Notes: a model not told the origin generated them from the sequence alone. DNA of 48,379 bases from an uncultured Candidatus Melainabacteria bacterium (GCA_934675685.1 CAKURL010000011.1:1-48379), one strand, 5' to 3'; positions 33,029 to 42,353 are shown, counted from the first letter of the stretch. Translations and numbers: made by a program.

Positions 33029-34510
33029 ATGCTTAAATTTTTAAAAAATATATTTTCTCAAAATGCTTGTAAATTAAATGGCGTATGTTCTATCCACCCC
33101 AGCATAAATGCCTTGAGCGAGCTTTTAATAGAAGAAGTTAGAGAAATTTCTTTTTATTTGGTTAAATTAAAAGAATTTAATATCCAAAATTCAGAGATTA
33201 TGGCACTTTGCGCTCAAACATTATCCATTTTTATGCTGAATACAAATTTCTCTAAAAGCGACTATTTAGAGCTTTTAAACAAACTTTACAGTTCAAAAAT
33301 AGACGTCAAAGAAAAATATCTTGCATATTGTTCAAAATTTCAAATTCCTTGCGAAGTCATAAACAGTGAGTTTGTAATCTCAAAAAATACGGACTTGAGC
33401 CAACTGATTGAATATTCTCAAAACGCAATTGAGAAAAAACAAAGAAATTACGACAAAAATAAGCAAAATTTGTTTGATTTAATCACGATTTTTGCAAAAT
33501 TGAGCGCAATCAATATCGTGAAAATCAAAAAATTTCAAAAAGACTTCACCGATTTCGACTATAAACTTTTGAGATTTTTCTCTTTAACAAATAGTTACTC
33601 TATAAGAAAAGAAAAATTAACTAGAAAAATCTTAGAATTTTGCGAAATTTCAAAAGAAATCAGGCACAAATTAAACTCTTTGTTAGAAGAAAATTTTGGA
33701 AAAATCGAAACGACTTCAATAAACACAAGCCTTCAAGAAGGCCACTCTATCTTGGTTTCAGGAGACGACTTGGACGAACTTAGAGACGTTTTAGAGACAA
33801 TAGAGAAAAATTATAAAGACGAAAATATTAATGTCTATACCCATGGAAGCCTCATAAAAGCGCATTTTTATCCATATTTTAAAAATTCAAAATTTTTAAA
33901 AGGTCACTTTGGGCAAGATGACGTGGAATATGACTTTCCTTCTTTCGAAGGGGCGATTTTGGTGACGCAAAATTTTATCCAAAAAATCGACAACATCTAT
34001 AAAGGAGAGATTTTTTCAAACAAATTAATCTCTTTTGAAAAGCTCCACAAAATCGAAAACGGGGATTTTTCGCCACTTATTGAAGCGAGCTTAAATTTAA
34101 AAACTTCTTCTTTTGAAAATATCGAAGAAAAAAAAGAAACAGAGACTTTAGTCGAACACAATATCGAAAAAGTCAAAAAATTAATCCAAGAATTCGATGA
34201 AAAAGAAATCATAATCGCCCTTGGAGGAATTCAAAAACGCTTTTATTTGAGCGACTGGGAAGGCAAAAAGGTGATTGGGATAAATTGCGCTTTTGAAGGA
34301 GATTTATTAGAAAAAATAATCGAAAACTTTACCCCAAAAAACATCAAAATCACTCTTTTTGTTGTGAATTGCGACCTTATAAGCTTCGACACCCTTTTGA
34401 ATAATCTAAATCAAAACTTAGAAATTTATCTTGCAGATTGTTCTAACATTTTGGTCAATCCGCACGCTATATTTGCTCTTCGAGACGAATTTAAAATAAA
34501 AACGATTTAA
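33029..34510 (+). CDS. Degenerate hybrid-cluster protein (Hcp/hydroxylamine reductase) homologue
   Basis: 493 residues, somewhat shorter than Hcp (about 540). Alignment from memory to Hcp: CKLNGVCSIHPSINALSELL matches the N-terminal cluster region (CxxxGVCGK...), SILVSGDDLDELRDVLE matches the SGHDL block, INVYTHGSLIKAHFYP matches INVYTHGEMLPAHAYP, and FEGAILVTQNFIQ matches FxGPILMTTNCI. Several hybrid-cluster ligands are therefore replaced: His to Asp (SGDDL), Glu to Ser (THGSL) and Cys to Phe (TQNF); the GGCDG Cys appears as Ile (GGIQK). The first CxxC is also absent. It probably cannot build the hybrid cluster and may have another role. -10 TAGAAT ends six bases before the ATG. It converges on nrdG with a four-base overlap. 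Confidence 0.75.
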   Translation: MLKFLKNIFSQNACKLNGVCSIHPSINALSELLIEEVREISFYLVKLKEFNIQNSEIMALCAQTLSIFMLNTNFSKSDYLELLNKLYSSKIDVKEKYLAYCSKFQIPCEVINSEFVISKNTDLSQLIEYSQNAIEKKQRNYDKNKQNLFDLITIFAKLSAINIVKIKKFQKDFTDFDYKLLRFFSLTNSYSIRKEKLTRKILEFCEISKEIRHKLNSLLEENFGKIETTSINTSLQEGHSILVSGDDLDELRDVLETIEKNYKDENINVYTHGSLIKAHFYPYFKNSKFLKGHFGQDDVEYDFPSFEGAILVTQNFIQKIDNIYKGEIFSNKLISFEKLHKIENGDFSPLIEASLNLKTSSFENIEEKKETETLVEHNIEKVKKLIQEFDEKEIIIALGGIQKRFYLSDWEGKKVIGINCAFEGDLLEKIIENFTPKNIKITLFVVNCDLISFDTLLNNLNQNLEIYLADCSNILVNPHAIFALRDEFKIKTI

Positions 34511-35016
34511 TTCGCTTTTGGGTTAATGTCACAATGGAGCACAACGCGCCCTTCTTTAAGGCTCTTTTGAACGTCAATTACTCTTTGGTTCGAGCTTCCG
34601 ACCCATTTCAAATTTGTATCTTTAAGGTCGATTTTAAATTCGCCGTCCACTAAAACGTCGATGTTGGATAAATCAATCTTGTCTTTCAAATCTTCCCACA
34701 AAAACCCCGTATAAAGCCAAGTTGTCTTGTTTGGAAGGGTTTCTTTAATTTCTTTTGCGAGGGCTAAGACTTCTTCTCTGTTAAATGGGTGCATAGGGTC
34801 ACCTCCTGAAAACGTAATCCCTGTGATGTATTCAGGCTTCAAAGCTTCAAAAAGTTCGTCATGAGCAGATTTATCAAACTCAATCCCCCCTGCTAAGTCC
34901 CAAGTTTCAGGATTTTGACAATCTAGGCAATGATGAGTGCAGCCAGCCACCCACAAAACTGCTCTAAGCCCGTCTCCATTTAACATATCTTCTTTTGTAA
35001 TATTATGATAATTCAT
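34507..35016 (-). CDS. nrdG: Anaerobic ribonucleotide reductase activating protein
   Basis: A 169-residue radical-SAM activase that installs the glycyl radical on class III ribonucleotide reductase NrdD. The cluster motif is CTHHCLDC (CX3CX2C) in LWVAGCTHHCLDCQNPETWD, followed by the SAM-binding TGITFSGGDPMHPFN. The length matches NrdG. The C-terminal GEFKIDLKDTNLKWVGSSNQ is typical. GAGGTG precedes the ATG and a TATAAT (35041-35036) lies about 20 bases upstream. No nrdD is in the window, so the partner gene is elsewhere; its presence implies anaerobic dNTP synthesis. Confidence 0.95.
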   Translation of the reverse strand: MNYHNITKEDMLNGDGLRAVLWVAGCTHHCLDCQNPETWDLAGGIEFDKSAHDELFEALKPEYITGITFSGGDPMHPFNREEVLALAKEIKETLPNKTTWLYTGFLWEDLKDKIDLSNIDVLVDGEFKIDLKDTNLKWVGSSNQRVIDVQKSLKEGRVVLHCDINPKAN

Positions 35017-35079
35017 TTAACACCTCAATTAAAACTATTATACAATAACATGGCTTTTTTGGGCAAAGTATAAAATTTT

Positions 35080-35088
35080 TGTTATAAT
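35080..35088 (+). promoter_or_regulatory. Extended -10 of the U32 peptidase gene, leaderless arrangement
   Basis: TG (35080-35081), T, TATAAT (35083-35088), six bases, then ATG 35095. It is back-to-back with the nrdG promoter. Confidence 0.6.
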
Positions 35089-35094
35089 TATTTT

Positions 35095-36886
35095 ATGGAA
35101 AAACTAGAACTATTAGCACCAGCCCAAAATTATTCTTGCGCAATTTCTGCAATAAATTGTGGAGCAGACGCAATTTATATCGGGGCAAATGCCTTTGGCG
35201 CAAGAGTAAACGCAAAAAATTCTCTTTCAGACATCAAAAAAATCATAGATTATGCTCATCTTTTTAATGTCAAAGTTTATGTCACAATAAACACAATCTT
35301 AAACGACGAAGAATTAAAGCTCGCAAAAAAATTAATCGAACAACTTTATGAAATCAAAGTTGACGCAATAATTATCCAAGACTTTGGAATTTTAAACCTC
35401 GCTCTTAAAGGTGAACTTCCTCCAATCGTGCTCCATATCAGCACCCAAGGAGACAACAGAGAGCTTGAAAAAATAAAATATTTTGAAAAATTAAACATAA
35501 AAAGAGTGATTTTAGCTCGCGAATTGCCGTTATCTAAAATCGAAGAAATAAGAAAAAACACCTCTTTAGAGCTTGAACATTTTGTCTTAGGCGCGCTTTG
35601 CGTGTCTTATTCTGGGCAATGCTATTTATCTTGTTTTATGGGAGGAAGAAGCGCAAACAGGGGCGAATGTGCGCAAGCTTGCAGAAAAAAATATTCTCTT
35701 GTGGATAAAGACGGAAATATTATCGCTAAAAAACAATATTTGCTTTCTTTAAAAGACAACAATTTAACTTCGCATTTTGAAAAACTGGCGAAAGCAGGAA
35801 TAAAAAGCTTCAAAATAGAAGGAAGATTAAAAGACGAAAATTATGTCAAAAATAACGTCTTATATTGCCATAATTTATTAAAAAAATTCCCTAGAACCTC
35901 GATTGGAGAAGTTATTTCAGACTTCGAAGCAAATATAGAAAAAACTTTTAACAGAGGATACACAGAGGACTATTTGTTTTCTAAAAAAGACAATATCTAT
36001 AATTTTTCTTCTCCAAAATCCAAAGGAGAGCGCCTAGGGACAATAATTTCAATTAACGACAAAAATTTTGTAATTAAAACAAAAGCCACTATCTCCTCAA
36101 GACGGGCTCGTTGTGGCTTCAAAAGGGGATTTAGAAGGCTGCCTTGTAAACAAAAAAGAGGACACCAAAGAAGGGGTCAAAATCTTCCCAAACAAAAAAG
36201 TGAATTTCAAAAAGGGCGATGTTGTATATAGAAATTTAAATGTCGAATTCAATAAAACCCTTCAAAACTCCAAAACCACAAGGAAATTACCGCTTGAGGC
36301 AATAATAGAAAAAAATAAAATCACTTTATTTGACCAAAACAAAAACAAAGTTTATGTCGAATTTCAAGATTTTGAAGAAGCAAAAAACCTTGAAAATGCG
36401 AAAAAAAGCTACATTAAATCTCTTGAAAAAACTCAAGACACCCCATTTTTAATCAAAAAAATAACTTTCAAAGATAAAGAGCTTTCTTTCATTCCTATTT
36501 CAAAGTTAAATGAAATCAGAAGAAATTTGCTTGAAGATTTAAAAGAAAAAATCTTAGAAAGATATAGAGTAAAAGTCCAAAAGCCCCTTGATATCGCGCA
36601 ATTTCCAAAAGAAGAGGGCGATTACAGGTTGAATGTTCATAACGAAGAAGCAAAAGAATTTTATGAATTTTCAAATTGCAAAGTTAGAGAATATAGCCTT
36701 GAAAAAACAAAAGACTTTAAAAATAAAGAATTGATGAGAACAAAGCATTGCCTAAAACGCGCGTTTTTAGGCTGCGAAGGGCAACTTCCAAAAGAAGGGT
36801 TATTCCTTTTAGACGAAAAAGGAGAAAAATTCCCGCTTGAATTTGATTGCAAAAATTGCGAAATGGTAATTCATTCGCCGAATTAA
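35095..36886 (+). pseudogene. U32 peptidase family protein, frameshifted
   Basis: The first frame (35095 to about 36090) gives MEKLELLAPAQNYSCAISAI, GADAIYIGANAFGARVNAKN and the U32 signature EHFVLGALCVSYSGQCYLS with clustered Cys (FMGGRSANRGECAQACRKKY). After KNFVIKTK the reading changes to the next frame, which continues with PLSPQDGLVVASKGDLEG and runs to 36886 as a normal C-terminal part. The switch lies at about 36074-36100, equivalent to one extra base (or loss of two). Family members help make 5-hydroxyuridine in tRNA or rRNA (TrhP/RlhA type). It could be a true pseudogene, a sequencing error, or less likely programmed frameshifting. Both halves otherwise look conserved. Confidence 0.75.
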
Positions 36887-36893
36887 CAAAAAA

Positions 36894-37592
36894 CTAGCTA
36901 AATTTTATTAATTCTAAAACCCAAGACAAAATTGGAGACAAAGCGACTGTTATAATTCCCACAACAACAAGAGCCAAAGTGCTCATCACGATTTGCTTTT
37001 GGTTTCCTTTTTCGATACATTTTGATGTCCCTATGACATGAGACGCTGCTCCCATCGCAATTCCAATCGCGACATGGTTTTTCACTTTAACAAAATCCAA
37101 AATTTTATGCCCAAAAATTCCTCCAAAAATCCCTGTCAAAACAACAACGCACGCGGTGAGCTCAGGAATTCCGCCTAAAAGCTTTGAAGCCTCTAAAGCC
37201 ATTGGCGCTGTGATTGACTTTGGAAGCATGGAAAGCACGATTTGCTTTTCGCTATTTCCAAAGTTCCCAATCAAAAAAGTGCTCAAAAAAGCAACCAAAG
37301 AAGCAAGCAAAAAAGCAAAATACACGACTCTTTTGTTTTTCACAAGCATTGAAACATTTTTATACAAAGGATACCCAAGAGCAATCGTCGCAGGGATTAA
37401 GAAAAAAGTTATGCAATTTGCGCCTTTTTTATATGTTTCATAATCGATTTTAAAAACTTTCAAAAACAAGATTATGATGAGCCCCGCAGACAAAATTGGC
37501 GAAATCTCTTTTATTATCGGATATTTATTTAAAAATTTAGCAATTTTATAAGAAAAAAGCGTCGAAATAATCCCAAACAAGCTATTCATCAT
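36894..37592 (-). CDS. lrgB: LrgB family membrane protein
   Basis: A 232-residue integral membrane protein with about six to seven helices. LrgB signatures are visible: LPKSITAPMALEASKLLGGI, the glycine-rich GIFGGIFGHKIL and IGIAMGAASHVIGTSKC. LrgAB/CidAB proteins modulate murein hydrolase activity or act as small-molecule exporters (pyruvate or glycolate); PlgG is the plant homologue. Its first codons overlap the lrgA stop (37582-37592), so the two genes are coupled. The length is normal. Which transport or lysis role applies here cannot be told from sequence. Confidence 0.88.
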   Translation of the reverse strand: MMNSLFGIISTLFSYKIAKFLNKYPIIKEISPILSAGLIIILFLKVFKIDYETYKKGANCITFFLIPATIALGYPLYKNVSMLVKNKRVVYFAFLLASLVAFLSTFLIGNFGNSEKQIVLSMLPKSITAPMALEASKLLGGIPELTACVVVLTGIFGGIFGHKILDFVKVKNHVAIGIAMGAASHVIGTSKCIEKGNQKQIVMSTLALVVVGIITVALSPILSWVLELIKFS

Positions 37593-37974
37593 TTTTCGCT
37601 TTCTTTATTTTATGTAATCTCAAAAATTTCAAACCATATTCGACAAAAAGCCCGATTAAAACAATCGTCAAAGATGTCGTCAAAAATATGATAAGCAAAA
37701 TCAAAAGCCAATTTTTCAAAAGAAGCTCTTTATAAGCCACAAGCCCCACTATAAAAGGAATAAATAAAATCGTCATGTGCTTCAATAAAAATTCACACGT
37801 TTCTTTCACCCAAGCTTCTTTAATAATTTTAAATTGCAACCCCAAAGCAAAAAACACGAGCCCCAAAATCGCAGGCGGAAAAGGAATTTTTACTAATTTC
37901 AAAATAAAAAGACTAAAATAATATATTAAAAAAAGAATTACAAAACCCAAAACATAATTTAAAATCTTTTTCAA
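37582..37974 (-). CDS. lrgA: LrgA/CidA family holin-like membrane protein
   Basis: A 130-residue, four-helix membrane protein. It contains the family pattern PFPPAILGLVFFALGLQF (usually P-x-P-x-x-x-x-G-x-x-x-L), KEAWVKETCEFLLKHMTILF and FIPFIVGLVAYKELL. A basic tail follows (LRLHKIKKAKNDE). It is the upstream partner of the LrgB protein and probably forms a complex with it. The ATG is at 37974; no strong ribosome-binding site is seen beyond an AGAAATTT stretch. There is no LytSR-like regulator nearby. Confidence 0.85.
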   Translation of the reverse strand: MKKILNYVLGFVILFLIYYFSLFILKLVKIPFPPAILGLVFFALGLQFKIIKEAWVKETCEFLLKHMTILFIPFIVGLVAYKELLLKNWLLILLIIFLTTSLTIVLIGLFVEYGLKFLRLHKIKKAKNDE

Positions 37975-38036
37975 AATTTCTCCTTTGCCCGATTATTGTA
38001 CCACATCAAAAATGCAAAAAAATTTCTTTTTTGATG

Positions 38037-38042
38037 TATAAT
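38037..38042 (+). promoter_or_regulatory. -10 hexamer of the deaminase gene
   Basis: TATAAT preceded by TG. It lies inside the longest open frame, which argues that translation starts downstream, at the TTG 38064 after AAAGGA (38052-38057). Confidence 0.55.
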
Positions 38043-38063
38043 TTTAAAGCGAAAGGAATTGTT

Positions 38064-38597
38064 TTGGAAAACATTATCTCAAACGAAAAAATAGACGAAA
38101 ATCGCCTTATAAAAGCAAAAGAAATAATTTCAAAGCTTCAAGACGACCTTCCAAAATACATCGAAGATGGCTCTGGGCCTTTTTTGGCTGCTATTTGCGA
38201 CGAATTTGATAATGTTATCTTAAAAGCTGCAAATTCTGTCGAAAAAGAAAATTGCAGCCATTGCCACGCAGAAATGAACGCAATCAAAAAAGCGCAAGAA
38301 AAATTCAAAACTTATGACCTTTCTTCCTTGAATTTAAAAATTTATATCACCGCAGAGCCTTGCATAATGTGCCTTGGAGGCATTATGTGGAGCGGAATTA
38401 AGGAAGTGTATTTCGGAGTAAACTCAAAAAGAGTGGAAGAAATCACAGGCTTCGACGAAGGCTTTAAGCCAAATTGGCTCGAAGAATTCAAAAAAAGAAA
38501 TATCCTTGTTTATGGCAACATTGAGCTTGAAAAAGGCGAAAAAAGATTGCAAGAATATATTCAGCAAGGAAAATTAGTTTATAAACCAAACAGATAA
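38064..38597 (+). CDS. Cytidine/deoxycytidylate deaminase family protein
   Basis: About 177 residues from TTG 38064. Zinc and catalytic motifs are CHAEMNAIKKA (His ligand, Glu proton shuttle) and TAEPCIMCLGGIMWSG (PCxxC). The sequence from VYFGVNSKRVEEITGFDEGF resembles guanine deaminase and related nucleoside deaminases of the GuaD type rather than TadA. It is probably cytosolic purine or pyrimidine salvage. The longer frame from 38031 is rejected because the promoter falls within it. It is followed immediately by tRNA-Thr. Confidence 0.85.
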   Translation: MENIISNEKIDENRLIKAKEIISKLQDDLPKYIEDGSGPFLAAICDEFDNVILKAANSVEKENCSHCHAEMNAIKKAQEKFKTYDLSSLNLKIYITAEPCIMCLGGIMWSGIKEVYFGVNSKRVEEITGFDEGFKPNWLEEFKKRNILVYGNIELEKGEKRLQEYIQQGKLVYKPNR

Positions 38598-38600
38598 TTT

Positions 38601-38673
<73 letters not shown>

Positions 38674-38688
38674 GATTATTTTTATTTT

Positions 38689-40059
38689 TTATAATTCCAT
38701 GCCGCCTAAAAGCTCTTGTTTTATTCCTTGTTGGATTTCTAAAACGTCAGTTCCAAGGTTAAATAAAACCTGCATGGCCAAGCAATTTGGCATTTTTGTA
38801 ATGCCATATAAAAGATTTTCTGATTTAATTCTGCTTTTTTTGTGCTCTTGGGCAGTTTCATAAGCCACTTCGAGCATTTTTTTCGCCCTTTGGCTATATG
38901 TCAAAGGAGCATATTCACTATCTTTTTCGTTCACTTGGATTAATTTTTCGACTTGTTCTCTTGCGTCTTTTAAATTAATCCCTAATTTTCTTAATGTATT
39001 TGAAGCGACACCTGCGCCATAAGACAAAATCCCAAGCAAAATCATTTCGCTTCCCACAACGCAGCAATTAAGGCTTCTTGCCTCTTCTTTTGCAAGGCGC
39101 AAAATCGCCAAAGTCTCGGGCACTTTGTCGTTCATTTTTTTCATCACAACATCTTCAAAGTCAATAGACACAGGCATTAAAGAAGACAATATCTTGTATG
39201 CTATCCCTTTTTTAGATTTCAAAATGCCCAAAACGACGTGCTCTGGGTTGATTTCCACGCTTCCAGACTCTTTTGCATAGTCTATTGCCATCAAAAGCGC
39301 TTGAAAAGCGTTTGGAGTGAAGATGATTTGCTTTTCGGAATTTTCAAATTCCGCATTTCTTGAAGGAAATTCTTTTAATTTTTCCTCAAAAGTTTTGCTA
39401 TTTATGTTAAATTTTTCTAAAACTTCTGTGATTTTATAGTCTTTGCAATCTAAAATGGACAATAAAATCTGTTCGCTTCCCATGATTTCATATCCAAAAG
39501 TGGAAAGCTTGCTTTTTGCATTCGATAAAATCTCAGAAATCGTTTTTTCTTTGAAAAAATTATTGACGTTTGTAAGCTGCGTGTTTTCTTGTATTGCTTC
39601 CGGGTGGAGCGCTTTAACGTCAGAGCTTTTATCCAACATTTTTTTCAAATTTGGAATAATTTTTTCTTCATCTATTTCAAATTTCTTTAAGATTTTATAT
39701 GCGCCAGAGTCTTTAGCCAAAAAAATCGCAAGAGCAATGTGTTGCGGAAAGATGAATTTTGAATTTAATTCTTTAGACAATTCCACAGCCAAAGACAGAA
39801 TTTCTTTTGAGCTTTTTGAAAACTGAATAGTTTTGTTTTTTGTGTTTGGGTCAACTGGGGCGCTATTGTGCACGCAAACGACCAACTCACCAAAGTTAAT
39901 CTTGTCGAAATTCAAGATTTTCGCTTGGACGCCTTTTGTTTGAAAAACCAAACCCAACAAAAGGTGTTGAGACAAAATTTCGCTATGACAAAATTGGAAC
40001 GCATAATTTTGAGCAGACTGCACGACATCTATAGCTTTTTGTGTAAATTTTTCAAACAT
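38689..40059 (-). CDS. Protein made of three tandem Clp_N domains, no ATPase
   Basis: 456 residues, composed entirely of repeats of the ClpA/ClpC N-terminal domain. Module 1 (about 1-140) begins MFEKFTQKAIDVVQSAQNYA with HSEILSQHLLLGLVF and FIFPQHIALAIFL. Module 2 (160-295) has GYEIMGSEQILLSIL and EINPEHVVLGILKSKKGIAY. Module 3 (305-450) has NCCVVGSEMILLGILSYGAG and SRIKSENLLYGITKMP. There are no Walker motifs, so it is not a Clp unfoldase. In ClpC this domain binds adaptors and substrates; a stand-alone triple copy could sequester or present such partners. It follows the unknown membrane protein gene by 70 bases. Confidence 0.85.
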   Translation of the reverse strand: MFEKFTQKAIDVVQSAQNYAFQFCHSEILSQHLLLGLVFQTKGVQAKILNFDKINFGELVVCVHNSAPVDPNTKNKTIQFSKSSKEILSLAVELSKELNSKFIFPQHIALAIFLAKDSGAYKILKKFEIDEEKIIPNLKKMLDKSSDVKALHPEAIQENTQLTNVNNFFKEKTISEILSNAKSKLSTFGYEIMGSEQILLSILDCKDYKITEVLEKFNINSKTFEEKLKEFPSRNAEFENSEKQIIFTPNAFQALLMAIDYAKESGSVEINPEHVVLGILKSKKGIAYKILSSLMPVSIDFEDVVMKKMNDKVPETLAILRLAKEEARSLNCCVVGSEMILLGILSYGAGVASNTLRKLGINLKDAREQVEKLIQVNEKDSEYAPLTYSQRAKKMLEVAYETAQEHKKSRIKSENLLYGITKMPNCLAMQVLFNLGTDVLEIQQGIKQELLGGMEL

Positions 40060-40129
40060 TGCTTTGATTATATATTAAATCTCAATTTATTTAAAGTGTT
40101 TAAAGAAAAAAATCTTCAAATATTAAATT

Positions 40130-41629
40130 TTATGAATATACATAAGGAGGCCCGTTTTTAATCTCGATTAAAATTTCTTCTGCTAAGCCCTTCAATTCTT
40201 CTTCGGATTTTCCTTTTTCTTTTTGAAATTTGAAATTTTCAAGCATTGGATTTATGGCACTTTCTTTTTTTGCTTTAAAATTATCAATTTCTGTTTTGAC
40301 TAATTTTTTTCTTAAATCCAGTTCGCTGTTTGAATTTTCTCTCATAACAGCAACGTCTTTAACAGCACCCAAGGCGCAAGAGACAACATAGCCCAAAGCA
40401 GAAGAAGCGCTCAAAGACAAGAACAAATATTTATTAAATTTGTTTTCTGGGTTCAAAATCCAGTTGTACAAATGCCCCCTTGGCTCATTTACATAGCAAT
40501 AGTATTGGATTTTTTCTGAAACCCCAGCTAGGGCTTCTGGCGCTTGAGCATAGATTTTGCTCTTTTTTATTCTTTCTATTGTGTCTTGTGCTGTTTTTTC
40601 GTCTGGCGCAATTTTCAAAACTTGCTCTTTTATTGTTTCATCTTTTGCATTTATCAATTTTAAAATATTTTCTAATGCGCCCAAATCCTTGTTTTTAACT
40701 GCAGAATCGATTTTTCCTAGAATTTCTTCGTGGGTCATTCTTTCTTTATATTTATCTAAATTGACTAATGTCTTTTTATAATTTGAAAATGTTAAAATTC
40801 CAAAGCCCAAAAGCCCCAAAGAAGCGCCCAATAAAGCCAAAAAAGACTTTTTATCAGATTGTTTCTTTTTTTGTTCTTTTTCTTTATTTTCGCCTTTAAA
40901 GCTCAAAGAATTTTTAGAATTATTTTCGCTAAACGTTTCTTTAAAATATTTCGAAGTATCTTTAAACATCTTGTCGACAACTTTTAATTTTCCGGAAAAT
41001 GCTTCTGCTTCAACTGAAACCATGTTCTCTTGGAAATTTTGGTTGATGTTACATTCTTGTTTTTTTGTCCAAATTTCTCTAAAGCCATCTAAAAAATTCT
41101 TGGAAATCAAAGTAAGTCCGCTAAAAAGCGCGACACCCAAAAGCCCCAAGACATTCTTTGCGTTTGGGTCTCTCAAGGCTCTAAAAATCGCCAAATCAGG
41201 CTCTTCTAATAAATTCATGCTTCGAGGCAAATCCCCAGGAAGAGGCTCAAAATCTTTTGCCAAATGATTTGAATAAGTCTTTAAAAAAGCGCTCAAAGAA
41301 AATAAAGTTAAAACACTAATTGCACTCGCCAAGGCCAAAGGTAAAAATGCTTTTTTAAAATTGAAGCCACCTTCTTCTTTTTTATTTTCCTTATTATCTC
41401 CCTTATTTTCTTCTTTTTTCTCCAAAGAAGGGCTAAAATCAAGATAATTATTTTCATAATCCAAAAAATCCACGTCTTTTTGGGCTTTTTTGATGTTATT
41501 ATTCAACAAAACACCCTTCAAAATTTCGCTATTTTGCTTTTGGGTTTGAGTTTTTATGAAATTATTTGTCTTATATTTTTTAGCCTGTTCTTCAAAAGAG
41601 CTAAATGGCGTCAGGGGAAGGCTTTTCAT
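40130..41629 (-). CDS. Large membrane protein of unknown function
   Basis: 499 residues. A charged, Asn/Lys-rich N-terminus (with EEKKEENKGDNKENKKEEGG) is followed by membrane helices at about 105-125 (FLPLALASAISVLTLFSLSA), 165-185 (NVLGLLGVALFSGLTLI) and 270-290 (SFLALLGASLGLLGFGILTF), and by FLSLSASSALGYVVSCALGA at about 430. The segments between them are helical and charged. The N-terminus (MKSLPLTPFSSFEEQAKKYK) has no signal. I recognise no family. Its start overlaps the upstream gene by 29 bases, so the two are translated together. It may be a lineage-specific membrane scaffold. Confidence 0.7.
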   Translation of the reverse strand: MKSLPLTPFSSFEEQAKKYKTNNFIKTQTQKQNSEILKGVLLNNNIKKAQKDVDFLDYENNYLDFSPSLEKKEENKGDNKENKKEEGGFNFKKAFLPLALASAISVLTLFSLSAFLKTYSNHLAKDFEPLPGDLPRSMNLLEEPDLAIFRALRDPNAKNVLGLLGVALFSGLTLISKNFLDGFREIWTKKQECNINQNFQENMVSVEAEAFSGKLKVVDKMFKDTSKYFKETFSENNSKNSLSFKGENKEKEQKKKQSDKKSFLALLGASLGLLGFGILTFSNYKKTLVNLDKYKERMTHEEILGKIDSAVKNKDLGALENILKLINAKDETIKEQVLKIAPDEKTAQDTIERIKKSKIYAQAPEALAGVSEKIQYYCYVNEPRGHLYNWILNPENKFNKYLFLSLSASSALGYVVSCALGAVKDVAVMRENSNSELDLRKKLVKTEIDNFKAKKESAINPMLENFKFQKEKGKSEEELKGLAEEILIEIKNGPPYVYS

Positions 41630-42353
41630 TTTCTTCTTCTCTTATTTTTCTTTCTTTTTTGGTGATAGTTTTTATTATTGCGCTTTTGATTTCTCTTAAT
41701 TTTAATCTCAAATTTTCTTCTTTTGCTTTTTCGTTTTCCTCGTTTCCTTCTTGGTCTTTGCCCAAAAACAAGGATAAGACGATTTTCAATCTCTCTTTTA
41801 TTTTTGAAAAATTAAAACCTTGAATAAAATTCTTGATTTCGCCCAAAAAACTGCTTAGCTTTTCGCCCACGGAATTTAAAAAAGTTCTTACATTGTCTAA
41901 AACCCCAAAAACAAATTTTGTTGCCACAAGGGCAAATTCGGCCACTTTTTGGGCCACAAGCAAAGCAGGCTTCAAAAGGGCATTTGGGATAAAATTTAAA
42001 GGAGGATTTAAGGAAGCTTTGGGGGAGTTTTTTAAAACATCTAATTTTGAGATAAAATTTTCCATTTTTAATTCAAAATTGCTTTTAGAGTTTTCGCTCG
42101 CTTTTTGGTTTTTTGAAGCATTTTCTAAGGCAAGCTTGTCTTTTAATTCATTTTGTTCTTTTCTTGCGTCCATTCTTTGCATTTTGTGCCATTGCGCAAG
42201 ACATTCGTTGTAGCTCATCTCGCCCGATTTTCTTGGCTTATTTCTGTCTTTTGGAGCGCCTGCCATGCCGGAACAAATAGGGCACGCGCCCACAGGGAAG
42301 CCATGGGGACATTTGTTGTTATTTTGAATACTGTTTGAATATGGTACGACCAA
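41601..42353 (-). CDS. Cys/His-motif protein with helical C-terminal part, under a riboswitch-like leader
   Basis: 250 residues. The N-terminus carries NKCPHGFPVGACPICSGM, a likely zinc-binding CPxGxxxxxCPxC motif. A charged helical linker with repeated Ser/Asn and Lys follows, then an amphipathic section (PALLVAQKVAEFALVATKFV; NVRTFLNSVGEKLSSFLGEI) and a basic/acidic tail. The start is TTG at 42353, with AAAAGGAA nine bases upstream; no ATG fits. The gene follows a cobalamin-riboswitch-like leader and overlaps the next gene by 29 bases. No family is recognised, and no B12-related motif is seen in the protein itself. Confidence 0.65.
   Translation of the reverse strand: MVVPYSNSIQNNNKCPHGFPVGACPICSGMAGAPKDRNKPRKSGEMSYNECLAQWHKMQRMDARKEQNELKDKLALENASKNQKASENSKSNFELKMENFISKLDVLKNSPKASLNPPLNFIPNALLKPALLVAQKVAEFALVATKFVFGVLDNVRTFLNSVGEKLSSFLGEIKNFIQGFNFSKIKERLKIVLSLFLGKDQEGNEENEKAKEENLRLKLREIKSAIIKTITKKERKIREEENEKPSPDAI

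Noticed and set aside
41605..42338. Plus-strand open frames opposite the Cys/His-motif protein gene
   Set aside because: They are shadow frames; the minus-strand frame has the coupled neighbour, a ribosome-binding site and a plausible leader.
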